NCBI RefSeq assembly: GCF_013408665.1
Contig: NZ_JACCCL010000001.1
Span: 1,441,136 to 1,505,135, forward strand
DNA from: Sporosarcina sp. JAI121
GTDB taxonomy: Bacteria; Bacillota; Bacilli; Bacillales_A; Planococcaceae
Direction of reading: 5' to 3'
DNA: 64,000 nt
Each line of letters starts with the position of its first letter. The first letter of the stretch is position 1. Of this stretch, positions 18,390 to 27,035 are shown piece by piece. The notes below the pieces were generated by a model. It saw nothing but the letters and a program-made list of their open reading frames with translations, had not been told where the DNA came from and made no database searches. Position numbers and translations under genes: made by a program.

Positions 18390-19289
18390 ATGATCTCTTT
18401 TATAGAAACGATACTCGGAACCGTATTATCAAGTTTCGTCATTGTTATCATTTCAACTTTTATGGCACTGCTGGTGGATTTCCTATTCCCTTCTTTTTCG
18501 AAATGGACGAGGATGATTCTGATTTTCATTGTAGTGATCGTCGTTTTACAGCCAGCGTTTGAACATCTGACGCTTATCCGTGATATTGCACATTCAATAT
18601 CAATGATGTTCATCTCGATTTACCCGATATTGACAGCAAGCATGATTGCGGCAGGTGGGGCATTCAGCATGCTGAATTTTCAGCCGGCGATGCTGCTATT
18701 TGCGAATGGCGCGATTGTCCTGACGGAACGTATACTAATCCCGTTGTTGACGGGCGCACTAATTTTTGATCTTGTATCAAGGATATTACCCGCTGTTCCG
18801 TTTACTAAAATGGCGGATTTGATTCGGACGACCCTTCTCGGCGCTGTTTCAGCCGTTGTTGCCGCTTATTCCATTTTTATCACTGTAGGAGGGACCATGT
18901 CATGGGCACTCACAGGGTTAGCGAGTGAGCCGATCAAGGAACTCATCCGGCAAAACGTCCCGCTAATTGGCTCATTCATGACTGATAGTATGGGGACGAT
19001 CGGACGTTATTCATCGGGAGCCAGTGTTTTCGCAGGGGGATGGCTTATTTCCGCAATATGGACGGTTGCGCTTATTCCGTCGTTCAAGACATTACTTACG
19101 GCATTCTTTTATAGATGGACGGCTGCGCTTATCGAGCCATTCGCGAATGAAGATATCACCGGGATTTTGGATGATATCGGAAGGACTTTGTTCGTGTTGT
19201 GCGCCGTTTCTTTTCTTATCGCTTTCGCATTTATCTACACGGCACTATTTTCAATCATTCTTGTGAAGTTGATTACTTCAATGAAATGA
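18390..19289 (+). CDS. spoIIIAE: Stage III sporulation protein AE, short form
   Basis: A 299-aa polytopic membrane protein with the SpoIIIAE core: repeated hydrophobic segments, TRILPAVPFTKMADLIRTT-like region and YSSGASVFAGGWLIS. Bacillus SpoIIIAE is ~400 aa and starts with a signal peptide and a ~100-residue external region; that region is absent here, the protein starting directly in a membrane segment. Start ATG 18390 has only a weak GGACGGGG upstream. Stop overlaps the start of spoIIIAF (ATGA). Confidence 0.85.
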   Translation: MISFIETILGTVLSSFVIVIISTFMALLVDFLFPSFSKWTRMILIFIVVIVVLQPAFEHLTLIRDIAHSISMMFISIYPILTASMIAAGGAFSMLNFQPAMLLFANGAIVLTERILIPLLTGALIFDLVSRILPAVPFTKMADLIRTTLLGAVSAVVAAYSIFITVGGTMSWALTGLASEPIKELIRQNVPLIGSFMTDSMGTIGRYSSGASVFAGGWLISAIWTVALIPSFKTLLTAFFYRWTAALIEPFANEDITGILDDIGRTLFVLCAVSFLIAFAFIYTALFSIILVKLITSMK

Positions 19290-19465
19290 GGCTAGGAAAT
19301 GGAATCTTTTTAATTGGTGTCCTGCTGATTACTCTTCTATCCTCAACACTCCTATTGTTACTGCCAGAAGAAACGGAAGAAGATTTTATGCCGATCATTA
19401 AACTTGCCATGGGAATCTGGATGATTCAATCAATCTTCAATATTTTTGGTCATAGCCTCTCTTGA
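19286..19465 (+). CDS. spoIIIAF: Stage III sporulation protein AF, membrane part only
   Basis: A 59-aa protein in the spoIIIAF slot, with two hydrophobic segments (about residues 5-23 and 37-54) linked by LPEETEEDFMPIIKLAMG. Bacillus SpoIIIAF (~200 aa) has two N-terminal helices followed by a soluble ring-building domain; that domain is missing. I see no frameshifted continuation before spoIIIAG. ATG 19286 overlaps the spoIIIAE stop codon, arguing that the short gene is translated. Either a truncated or a naturally minimal AF. Confidence 0.65.
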   Translation: MRLGNGIFLIGVLLITLLSSTLLLLLPEETEEDFMPIIKLAMGIWMIQSIFNIFGHSLS

Positions 19466-19532
19466 AACTGCATAATATGAATCATTGATGACAGGTCGTA
19501 CAAGCGGCTCAATGAACGAAAATGGTGATGAT

Positions 19533-19958
19533 ATGGAAAAACCGAAAAGAAAAATTCATACGATCTTCCTCGGCACTATTGTTATCCTGGTCATCATTTT
19601 CATCAATTCCAGTCTTGGCGTCATCGGGGGAGAGAAGGGAAAGAAGGAGGAGAGCCGGGAATATGCAGCACTAGAAGAGGCGCTGATGAGAATTGAAGGG
19701 ATCGGGAAGGTCTCACTTTACTTTCATTATGAAAACAGAGAACCTGCCAATCCGCTATCCGATTACTTTTCAACGTCCACAGCATCGACCAATAAAGGAA
19801 ATAAGTTGCAAGGCATTCTAGTCGTTGCAGAAGGTGCGGAAGACTTTAAGATTCAAACTGAACTATCCCACATTTTGTCGACCGTCCTTCAGCTGCCCGA
19901 ACATCGAATCGTCATCGTTGAAATGGAGAAAAGGGGGAACACTAATGAAAACGAATAA
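19533..19958 (+). CDS. spoIIIAG: Stage III sporulation protein AG
   Basis: A 141-aa protein with a basic N-terminus (MEKPKRKIHT), one membrane helix (about 10-28) and an external domain with the ring-building-like core LEEALMRIEGIGKVSLYFHYEN. It is shorter than Bacillus SpoIIIAG (~229 aa), which forms a ~30-subunit ring. I chose ATG 19533 because GGTGATG precedes it; longer in-frame starts (TTG 19485, ATG 19512) are possible. Overlaps spoIIIAH by 14 bp. Confidence 0.83.
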   Translation: MEKPKRKIHTIFLGTIVILVIIFINSSLGVIGGEKGKKEESREYAALEEALMRIEGIGKVSLYFHYENREPANPLSDYFSTSTASTNKGNKLQGILVVAEGAEDFKIQTELSHILSTVLQLPEHRIVIVEMEKRGNTNENE

Positions 19959-20493
19959 AAGAACAGTATGGTTTTTAACATTGCTAAGCCTGGTTGCAGT
20001 CATCTCAATCTATTACATCAAAGAAAAAGCACCGATGCCGTTCGACGGGATCACCATCTTCAAAGATTCAGAGAAAGCCATACAGTTGGCAGAGAAAAAG
20101 AGTGATGCGGAGAAGACACAACCCGTCTTTGCGGAAGCGCTACTTTTCCAAGAAATGCGGATGGAGGTCCGCAATGAACGGAGTAAGATGGAAGAGCAAT
20201 TAATGACTAAAATGACATCCTCCGATTATACGGCCGAGGAAAAAAACAAAGTATTCGAAGAGATGGGTGAGTTGTCTAAACGCGAATCGGCAGAAGCGCT
20301 CATGGAGTTACAAATAAAAGCGTTGGGATATCCCGAAGCGTTCGTACACAATGAAGACGGCGAAGTAAAAGTGACTGTCCTTTCCACTGAAGGTCAATCA
20401 GCACAAATGGCGGATGAAATCGTTCATTACGTCAAGACAAGCTGGAAAGATGCAAAGATGGTGCAAGTCAGCTTCACAGGCGACTCTGAATAA
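19945..20493 (+). CDS. spoIIIAH: Stage III sporulation protein AH
   Basis: A 182-aa bitopic protein: N-terminal membrane helix (about 8-25) and an external region with a coiled-coil-prone stretch (FQEMRMEVRNERSKMEEQ) followed by a YscJ/FliF-type domain (LSKRESAEALMELQIKALGY, VTVLSTEG). SpoIIIAH binds forespore SpoIIQ across the intermembrane space. ATG 19945 has AAGGGGGAA upstream and overlaps spoIIIAG. Last gene of the cluster; a terminator follows. Confidence 0.9.
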   Translation: MKTNKRTVWFLTLLSLVAVISIYYIKEKAPMPFDGITIFKDSEKAIQLAEKKSDAEKTQPVFAEALLFQEMRMEVRNERSKMEEQLMTKMTSSDYTAEEKNKVFEEMGELSKRESAEALMELQIKALGYPEAFVHNEDGEVKVTVLSTEGQSAQMADEIVHYVKTSWKDAKMVQVSFTGDSE

Positions 20494-20505
20494 GTAAGAA
20501 AATTG

Positions 20506-20530
20506 AAGGCCCTAAAAAGGGTCTTTTTTT
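20506..20530 (+). terminator. Terminator of the spoIIIA cluster
   Basis: AGGCCCT pairs with AGGGTCT around AAAA, followed by seven Ts, 13 bp after the spoIIIAH stop codon. The stem is short. Confidence 0.7.
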
Positions 20531-20718
20531 CGTCCATGAAATTATAAAATCTCTTATTATGGATAAGTTACGACACAGAGATTACACTCCAAACTCCGAC
20601 GCTTTCGTTATTTTAGAAGCAAACTTTAAGACAAATGACTATTATCTATTTCATTGTGGAGTGAAAACGGCTAAAATAGTTAAAGAACGTAATTATAATG
20701 GAGTCAGGAGAATCGATC

Positions 20719-21219
20719 ATGTTAAAAATCCAAGAAATCCGTGAAATTATTAAACTAATTGATCAATCTTCAATTGCAAAGTTTTCTTATGAATCAGAAG
20801 GCGCGAAATTGGAATTGAAAAAAGGCGATGACCAGCGACCAGCTGTAATCGTAGAGACGGCACCGCCTGTTCAACAGGAAGTTGCGGTTGCCCAAGTAAA
20901 GAAGCCGGAAGAAGTTATTGTACCTCTGCAAGAAACGTCAGTTGCACCTGAAGCTGCAACACCAACGGAAGATCCTTCTTTACACAAAATCGTTTCACCT
21001 ATGGTCGGGACGTTTTATTCTGCATCTTCACCAGATGTACCAGCATATGTGCAGAATGGTGATAAAGTGAAACCTGAAGCCATCGTGTGCATCGTAGAAG
21101 CAATGAAACTTTTCAATGAAATTGAAGCGGAAGTTTCAGGGGAAATCGTCGAGGTTCTTGTAAAAGACGGACAACTTGTTGAATACGGGCAACCCCTCTT
21201 CCTTGTAAAAGCTAATTAA
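20719..21219 (+). CDS. accB: Acetyl-CoA carboxylase biotin carboxyl carrier protein
   Basis: The 166-aa BCCP subunit of acetyl-CoA carboxylase. N-terminal AccB domain ([20 protein letters not shown]), a Pro/Ala/Val-rich linker (residues ~45-90) and a C-terminal biotinyl domain with the biotinylated lysine in [16 protein letters not shown] 20719 follows TCAGGAGAAT; the upstream in-frame ATG 20698 lacks a site. Followed by accC 13 bp later. The first gene of the accBC operon. Confidence 0.96.
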   Translation: MLKIQEIREIIKLIDQSSIAKFSYESEGAKLELKKGDDQRPAVIVETAPPVQQEVAVAQVKKPEEVIVPLQETSVAPEAATPTEDPSLHKIVSPMVGTFYSASSPDVPAYVQNGDKVKPEAIVCIVEAMKLFNEIEAEVSGEIVEVLVKDGQLVEYGQPLFLVKAN

Positions 21220-21232
21220 GGGGGAAAAGTTA

Positions 21233-22579
21233 ATGAAAAAAGTATTAATAGCCAATCGCGGTGAAATCGCCGTACGTATCATCAGGGCCTGTAAAGAGCT
21301 TGGTATCAAAACGGTCGCGGTGTATTCTGAAGCTGACCAAGATGCTCTTCACGTGGAATTAGCGGATGAAGCTTATTGCATCGGTCCAAAATTATCCAAA
21401 GACAGTTATCTTAACTTTTCTAATATCATCAGTGTTGCAAAATTAACCGGTTGTGATGGAATTCATCCTGGATATGGATTCCTTGCTGAAAATGCGAGTT
21501 TTGCGGAACTATGTGAAGAAGTCAACATCGAATTCATCGGACCTACCGCGGATTCAATTTCACGGATGGGTACGAAAGACGTAGCACGTGAAACGATGCG
21601 GGAAGCAGGCGTTCCGATTGTGCCGGGGTCTACTGGAATCGTTGCTGATGAAACAGAAGGTCTTCGAATCGCCGAAGAAATTGGTTTTCCTGTTATCATC
21701 AAAGCAACGGCAGGCGGCGGCGGAAAAGGGATACGAGTGGCACGAGATCCTGAAGAGCTGATCAAAGGAATCAAAATTACACAAAAAGAAGCAGCAGCCG
21801 CTTTCGGCAATCCGGGCGTCTACCTGGAGAAATATATTGAAGTCTTCCGTCATGTCGAAGTTCAAATACTCGCGGACAAATACGGTAATACGATCCATCT
21901 TGGCGAACGCGACTGTTCCATTCAGCGCAGAATGCAGAAACTCGTCGAGGAAGCACCATCACCGGCATTGACGCCTGAACTGAGACAGGCAGTCGGAGAA
22001 GCGGCGGTAATAGCGGCAGAAGCGGTTAATTATCGTGGAGCCGGAACAGTTGAATTCATTTTCGATCATATCAATCAAAAGTTCTACTTCATGGAAATGA
22101 ATACCCGGATTCAAGTGGAACATACGATAACAGAAATGGTTACAGGTATCGATTTGGTGAAACAGCAACTGAAAATCGCGTCGGGTGAAAAACTGGCCTA
22201 TCGTCAGGAAGATATCAAAATCACCGGCTGGTCAATCGAATGCCGCATCAATGCGGAAAATCCTTCGAAAAACTTTATGCCGTCACCGGGGAAAGTCACG
22301 ATGTACATGCCTCCAGGCGGCTTTGGTGTTCGAGTGGATTCAGCGATGTATACAGGCTATTCCATACCGCCGTTTTACGATTCTATGGTTGCGAAATTGA
22401 TTGTTCATGGGGATACGAGGGAAGAAGCGGTCGCCAGGATGAAACGGGCTCTTGATGAATTCATCATCGAAGGTGTCGATACGACAATCCCGTTCCATTT
22501 GAAACTTATGGGTAACGAAGTCTTTGAATCAGGGGATTTCGATACAAAATTCCTTGAAAAATATACGATTATGAACTAA
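21233..22579 (+). CDS. accC: Acetyl-CoA carboxylase biotin carboxylase subunit
   Basis: Biotin carboxylase, 448 aa, ATP- and bicarbonate-dependent. Begins [21 protein letters not shown] in family style, with ATP-grasp motifs [22 protein letters not shown], the catalytic [10 protein letters not shown] and RINAE. Works with AccB and the AccAD carboxyltransferase (not here). Since the propionyl/methylmalonyl carboxyltransferase at 53.9 kb has no partner biotin carboxylase beside it, this subunit could also serve that enzyme; that is inference. Confidence 0.96.
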   Translation: MKKVLIANRGEIAVRIIRACKELGIKTVAVYSEADQDALHVELADEAYCIGPKLSKDSYLNFSNIISVAKLTGCDGIHPGYGFLAENASFAELCEEVNIEFIGPTADSISRMGTKDVARETMREAGVPIVPGSTGIVADETEGLRIAEEIGFPVIIKATAGGGGKGIRVARDPEELIKGIKITQKEAAAAFGNPGVYLEKYIEVFRHVEVQILADKYGNTIHLGERDCSIQRRMQKLVEEAPSPALTPELRQAVGEAAVIAAEAVNYRGAGTVEFIFDHINQKFYFMEMNTRIQVEHTITEMVTGIDLVKQQLKIASGEKLAYRQEDIKITGWSIECRINAENPSKNFMPSPGKVTMYMPPGGFGVRVDSAMYTGYSIPPFYDSMVAKLIVHGDTREEAVARMKRALDEFIIEGVDTTIPFHLKLMGNEVFESGDFDTKFLEKYTIMN

Positions 22580-22596
22580 CAAGGAGGAGAATCGGA

Positions 22597-22998
22597 TTGT
22601 CTGACAAAACAATTCCCACATTAGTCGGAATGGCTCCAACTGGAAACAGTGAGCTTGGACGTGTCCAGCTTGCTCCTGAAGTTCTTGAGGTGATTATCGG
22701 AATAGCAACGACGGAAATAAAAGGCGTTGCGGATACAAGAGGTAATTTTGCTACGGGTGTTGCGGAAAAGTTCGGTAAAGTGAACCATGGAAAAGGCGTA
22801 AAAACAGAATGGTCCGAGGATGGCTTAACGATTGACGTATACTGCGTTGTTGAATATGGCTATTCCGTCCCTGCCATCGCCTTGGAAATCCAAAAACAAA
22901 TTCGTCATGCCATATTCCACATGACTTCCCTTGAAACGAAAGAAGTCAATGTCCATATAACAGGGATTCAGTTTGAGACTGGAGCCGAAATGGTATGA
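22597..22998 (+). CDS. yqhY: Asp23/Gls24 family envelope stress protein YqhY
   Basis: A 133-aa Asp23 (DUF322) protein: GRVQLAPEVLEVIIGIATTEIKGV and the strand-rich VYCVVEYGYSVPAIALEIQKQIR region are typical. In Bacillus, YqhY is co-transcribed with accBC and its loss disturbs acetyl-CoA carboxylase balance; the same arrangement is seen here, with only 17 bp after accC. TTG start at 22597 with AAGGAGGAG upstream. Confidence 0.92.
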   Translation: MSDKTIPTLVGMAPTGNSELGRVQLAPEVLEVIIGIATTEIKGVADTRGNFATGVAEKFGKVNHGKGVKTEWSEDGLTIDVYCVVEYGYSVPAIALEIQKQIRHAIFHMTSLETKEVNVHITGIQFETGAEMV

Positions 22999-23000
22999 TC

Positions 23001-23034
23001 TGAAAAGCATCGTCCAGCTGGATGATGCTTTTCA
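23001..23034. terminator. Terminator after accBC-yqhY
   Basis: TGAAAAGCATCGTCC pairs with GGATGATGCTTTTCA across AGCT, a long near-perfect hairpin with only a short T-run, so strength is uncertain. Confidence 0.65.
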
Positions 23035-23113
23035 ACTTGTCTTACTGTATTCGGACAACCTGTTTATGCTATGATAATGCCCTAGAGACACGGTAGTGGA
23101 GGAGAATATTAAT

Positions 23114-23494
23114 ATGAAACGAAGAGAAGCACGTGAAAAAGCAGTCCAAACACTTTTTCAGCTTGATAATACGGAATTGAGTGTAGATGAAGCCATTAAC
23201 TATATTATTGAAGAGCCGGCGAGCCGCTTCTATGAACAGCTTGTACGGGGAACTGTGCAAAATAAAGAAGCAATAGATGAAGTCCTGGCCGAAAAGTTGG
23301 AAAACTGGTCATTGGACCGACTTCCGAAAATTGAACGGACCGTCCTGAGGATTGCAGTCTATGAACTACTGTTCAATGAAGAAGTACCGCACAGGGTGGT
23401 ATTGAATGAGGCGATCGAGTTATGCAAAACATTCGGTGATGAAAAATCAGGCCGTTTTGTTAATGGCGTGCTCTCAAAATTCGAAGAAAAATAA
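23114..23494 (+). CDS. nusB: Transcription antitermination factor NusB
   Basis: A 126-aa all-helical NusB, which binds boxA RNA with NusE in rRNA antitermination. MKRREAREKAVQTLFQLD at the start and RTVLRIAVYELLF plus KSGRFVNGVLSKF near the end are family hallmarks. ATG 23114 follows GGAGGAGAA; the longer in-frame ATG 23096 is discarded. Leads a run of closely packed genes (folD, xseA, xseB, ispA). Confidence 0.95.
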   Translation: MKRREAREKAVQTLFQLDNTELSVDEAINYIIEEPASRFYEQLVRGTVQNKEAIDEVLAEKLENWSLDRLPKIERTVLRIAVYELLFNEEVPHRVVLNEAIELCKTFGDEKSGRFVNGVLSKFEEK

Positions 23495-23518
23495 TTCAAG
23501 CTATTTGGAGGAATCATG

Positions 23519-24394
23519 ATGACTGGGAAACTGATCGATGGAAGAGCAATCGGGGAAGAAATCCGGGAAGAAATCAAAGAAAGGGTCACTGCACTGAAGG
23601 AAAAAGGTTGTCAACCTGGACTTGCGGTCGTCCTCGTTGGCGATAATCAAGCCTCCCGTACATATGTGAAAAATAAACAGAAATCGAGTCTGGAAGCAGG
23701 TATGAAATCGGAATTGATTGAACTTCCAATTACTGTTTCTGAAAAAGAGTTACTTGATCACGTCACAAGATTGAACAATGATGATTCAATCCACGGTATT
23801 CTGGTTCAGCTCCCATTACCGGAGCATATCGACGAAAACCTTGTCATTCGTGCCATAGACCCTGCAAAAGACGTAGATGGATTCCATCCTGAAAATGTCG
23901 GGAAAATGATCATTGGACAACATGCATTTCTATCCTGTACGCCATATGGCATCATCAAGCTTCTAGAACGGACGGGTACTGAAATAAGTGGGAAGCACGC
24001 TGTTATCGTAGGGCGCAGCAACATCGTCGGAAAACCGATGGGTCAATTGCTATTGCAGCGGGACGCTACTGTGACATACTGCCATTCAAAAACGAAAGAT
24101 CTAGCATCATTTACAAAACAGGCGGACATTCTTATCGTTGCAATCGGAAAAACAAAATTCATTACTGATGAGCATGTGAAAGAAGGTAGTGTCGTAATCG
24201 ATGTCGGCATGAACCGAGATGAGAACGGCAAATTGTGCGGAGATGTTGATTTCGATTCAGCAAAAACGAAGGCATCTGCAATCACGCCTGTCCCGGGTGG
24301 AGTAGGTCCGATGACAATTACAATGTTACTGAAAAATACTCTTCATAGTGCAGAAAAAGCTTCACAAGAAGGAAGATGCACGCAACAACTATAA
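23519..24394 (+). CDS. folD: Bifunctional methylenetetrahydrofolate dehydrogenase/cyclohydrolase
   Basis: Interconverts 5,10-methylene- and 10-formyl-tetrahydrofolate with NADP. The ~291-aa protein shows the catalytic lysine in [23 protein letters not shown], the nucleotide-binding [17 protein letters not shown] and the closing [11 protein letters not shown]. Two ATGs (23516, 23519) are possible; GGAGG at 23507-23511 is best spaced for the second. It can use the methylene groups delivered by the glycine cleavage system in this window. Confidence 0.95.
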   Translation: MTGKLIDGRAIGEEIREEIKERVTALKEKGCQPGLAVVLVGDNQASRTYVKNKQKSSLEAGMKSELIELPITVSEKELLDHVTRLNNDDSIHGILVQLPLPEHIDENLVIRAIDPAKDVDGFHPENVGKMIIGQHAFLSCTPYGIIKLLERTGTEISGKHAVIVGRSNIVGKPMGQLLLQRDATVTYCHSKTKDLASFTKQADILIVAIGKTKFITDEHVKEGSVVIDVGMNRDENGKLCGDVDFDSAKTKASAITPVPGGVGPMTITMLLKNTLHSAEKASQEGRCTQQL

Positions 24395-24406
24395 AAAAAC
24401 GGACGG

Positions 24407-24440
24407 ACGCTGTTTTTCATTGAAAAGACAGCGTTTCTAT
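24407..24440 (+). terminator. Weak hairpin between folD and xseA
   Basis: ACGCTGT pairs with ACAGCGT, extended by TTTC/GAAA, followed by TTTCTAT. Could be a partial terminator after folD; the T-tract is interrupted. Confidence 0.5.
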
Positions 24441-24466
24441 ACGTCAAGAATCGGGAGGCGGGACTG

Positions 24467-25822
24467 TTGGCCGGAAACCCACATCTATCTGTACAAGCAT
24501 TAACAAAATACATAAAACGAAAGTTCGATGCGGATCCCCATTTACGTAACGTCTATGTCAAAGGGGAATTATCGAATGTTAAAAGCCACCCGAGCGGTCA
24601 TATTTATTTCACGTTAAAAGATGAAAAGAGCCGGATCCAGTCAGCAATGTTCCGTTCAAGCGCAGCCGGACTAAAATTCAGGCCAGAAAATGGCATGAAT
24701 GTGCTCATCACTGGCGATGTAACAGTCTTTGAGACAAGCGGTAACTATCAATTGTATGTACAATCCATGCAGCCGGATGGTATAGGTGCACTTTATCTAG
24801 CATTTGAACAATTGAAAGAAAGTCTTGGGAAAGAAGGACTCTTCGATGCGCGTTGGAAGATTCCATTGCCCTTGTATCCGCAAAAGATTGGTGTAGTTAC
24901 AGCGCAAACGGGTGCGGCAATCCAAGATATTTGTTCAACAATTGAAAGACGCTATCCTCTTGCTGAAATCATTTTATTTCCGGCGGTTGTACAAGGACCA
25001 CAGGCGGCTCCATCTATCATCACATCAATTGAACAGGCAGATGCCTATGGTTCAATCGATGTTCTTATCGTTGGACGCGGCGGCGGTTCCATCGAAGATT
25101 TGTGGGCGTTCAACGAAGAATCGGTTGCACGCGCGATATTCTCCTGCCGAATTCCGGTAATCAGCGCTGTCGGCCACGAGACGGATACGACAATTGCCGA
25201 TTTCGTGTCGGATAGACGAGCACCTACGCCAACAGCAGCTGCTGAAATGGCCGTTCCAGCCCGAGATGAACTGTTTGAAAGAGTCCTAGACCGCAAACGA
25301 GCTATTTACAGTACGCTGTCCAACCAAATTAAAAATGAACGGAAACGGCTAACAAATTTACAAACTTCCTATCCACTTCAATTTCCGGAACGACTTTACC
25401 GGCCTTTCACCGAAAGACTGCTAGGGCTCGAAGGAAGGCTAGTACGTAGTGGGCAGGATATAACCGGTTACCGAACATCACAATATCAACGATTAAGCAG
25501 CATGCTATCCACTTTTTCGCCGGAACAGCGAATCAGGGAAGGGCACCGCAATGTGTCGTTATTGACGGAACGCCTGACAAGAGGCGTCCAGCAAGATGTC
25601 CGCATGCGCAGTGACCGCTTTCACGCATCCGTCCGTATGCTCAAGGCACTGAATCCGCTTACGATCATGGAGCGCGGTTATTCAATTGTTTATCATAATA
25701 ACGAAGTTGCAAATTCTGTCCAATCCATCAAGATTGGAGAAAACATCCAAATTCGCTTACAAGATGGAATAGCAGATGCAACCGTCCAATCGATAACAAT
25801 AAACGAAGGGGAGGAAATATAA
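24467..25822 (+). CDS. xseA: Exodeoxyribonuclease VII large subunit
   Basis: A 451-aa large subunit of ExoVII, a single-strand DNA nuclease. N-terminal OB fold (VYVKGELSNVKSHPSGHIYFTLKD), then the catalytic domain with GAAIQDI, VLIVGRGGGSIEDLWAFN and SAVGHETDTTIADFV..RAPTPTAAAE, then a long helical region that binds XseB. TTG start at 24467 after GGGAGGCGGG. The next gene, xseB, begins immediately after its stop codon. Confidence 0.95.
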   Translation: MAGNPHLSVQALTKYIKRKFDADPHLRNVYVKGELSNVKSHPSGHIYFTLKDEKSRIQSAMFRSSAAGLKFRPENGMNVLITGDVTVFETSGNYQLYVQSMQPDGIGALYLAFEQLKESLGKEGLFDARWKIPLPLYPQKIGVVTAQTGAAIQDICSTIERRYPLAEIILFPAVVQGPQAAPSIITSIEQADAYGSIDVLIVGRGGGSIEDLWAFNEESVARAIFSCRIPVISAVGHETDTTIADFVSDRRAPTPTAAAEMAVPARDELFERVLDRKRAIYSTLSNQIKNERKRLTNLQTSYPLQFPERLYRPFTERLLGLEGRLVRSGQDITGYRTSQYQRLSSMLSTFSPEQRIREGHRNVSLLTERLTRGVQQDVRMRSDRFHASVRMLKALNPLTIMERGYSIVYHNNEVANSVQSIKIGENIQIRLQDGIADATVQSITINEGEEI

Positions 25823-26065
25823 TTGGGAAACGAGCCGATTCGCTTTGAGGAAGCGATGCTTAAATTAGAAGAAGTCGTCCAGAAGCTTGAGACGGGCGAT
25901 GTGCCACTTGAAGATGCCATCACGCTTTACAAAAAAGGGATGGAACTTTCCGCGTATTGCCACGGCAAATTACAGGACGCTGAAAAACAGCTCATTTCCA
26001 TTATTGATAAAGAAGGAAATAAGACGGAATTCAATCCGGCAAAAGGAACTGATTCGAATGAATGA
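25823..26065 (+). CDS. xseB: Exodeoxyribonuclease VII small subunit
   Basis: An 80-aa helical-hairpin small subunit (FEEAMLKLEEVVQKLETGDVPLE, YKKGMELSAYCHGKL), with several copies bound per large subunit. TTG start at 25823 with GGGGAGG upstream. Starts right after xseA and overlaps ispA by 8 bp. Confidence 0.94.
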   Translation: MGNEPIRFEEAMLKLEEVVQKLETGDVPLEDAITLYKKGMELSAYCHGKLQDAEKQLISIIDKEGNKTEFNPAKGTDSNE

Positions 26066-26942
26066 AAAACTGCAGCGATTCATCACAGAAAAAATTCCTG
26101 TTATCGACGACAGGCTTAATAGCATGCTTGCAGCCTCAAATGTATCGGAATCATTGAAGTCCTCGATGACCTATTCAATCAATGCCGGCGGGAAGCGAAT
26201 CCGACCACTCCTCGTACTAGCCACGCTCGAAGACCTCGGTGCCCTTACAGAAGACGCCTTGACGGTAGCATGTGCAGTCGAATTGGTACATACGTATTCC
26301 CTAATCCACGATGATTTGCCTTGTATGGATGATGACGACTTCAGACGCGGTAAACCAACGAATCATATCGTTTACGGGGAAGCTGTCGCGGTTCTTGCAG
26401 GAGATGCACTTCAGGCCCTAGCATTCGGCAGTCTGACACATCTACAAGAGACATCCGCTCTGGACGCTCTCCGCATCATCCGTTTACTCGCGGACGCATC
26501 GGGGGCCACGGGCATGGTCGGCGGACAGGTGCTGGATATTGAAGGGGAGACAAAAAAGTTATCTCTATCAGAACTCGAAACTGTTCATATCAATAAAACG
26601 GGTGCCTTGTTATCATTCTGTATCGAAGCCGGTGCGATATTAGCCGGTCTGGATGAAGAAAAATCAGCGGAATTGAAAAGGTTTGCTTATAACATCGGAC
26701 TTGCATTCCAAATACAGGACGATATTCTAGATATCACGTCTACAACAGAAGAACTCGGAAAGACTGTGGGTAGCGACGCGACAAGTGACAAGTCGACTTA
26801 TCCATCGCTGCTTGGTTTGGAAGGTGCAGTAGAGCGGCTTGAAGAACATCACCAATTCGCAAAAGAATCAATTGCATTTTTGGAAGCGGAGCATCCCATG
26901 CTTGGATTATTCGCGGATTATATCGTGAATCGTAAGTCGTAA
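26058..26942 (+). CDS. ispA: Farnesyl diphosphate synthase (short-chain polyprenyl synthase)
   Basis: Condenses IPP with DMAPP/GPP to farnesyl diphosphate. The 294-aa protein has the first aspartate-rich motif DDLPCMDDDDFRRG, the second DDILD and the KTG..LLSF segment. The two residues before the first Asp-rich motif region are IH, and HTYSLIHDDLP is standard. ATG 26058 overlaps the xseB stop; the longer frame starting inside xseB is not used. Followed by dxs for the same isoprenoid pathway. Confidence 0.95.
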   Translation: MNEKLQRFITEKIPVIDDRLNSMLAASNVSESLKSSMTYSINAGGKRIRPLLVLATLEDLGALTEDALTVACAVELVHTYSLIHDDLPCMDDDDFRRGKPTNHIVYGEAVAVLAGDALQALAFGSLTHLQETSALDALRIIRLLADASGATGMVGGQVLDIEGETKKLSLSELETVHINKTGALLSFCIEAGAILAGLDEEKSAELKRFAYNIGLAFQIQDDILDITSTTEELGKTVGSDATSDKSTYPSLLGLEGAVERLEEHHQFAKESIAFLEAEHPMLGLFADYIVNRKS

Positions 26943-26956
26943 AGGGAACGTAAATG

Positions 26957-26984
26957 TTGTGCTGGTCGTCCTACTTGATATAAT
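26957..26984 (+). promoter_or_regulatory. Candidate sigma-A promoter for dxs
   Basis: TTGTGC (26957-26962), 16-bp spacer, TATAAT (26979-26984), located between ispA and dxs. Confidence 0.6.
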
Positions 26985-27035
26985 GTAGTCAGCGCAATAA
27001 CAACAATGGCAATTAATATGTGAAGGTGTGTGATA

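Noticed and set aside
20559-20744. 61-codon + strand frame upstream of accB
   Set aside because: It overlaps the accB start in another frame, has no ribosome site and runs through the accB leader.
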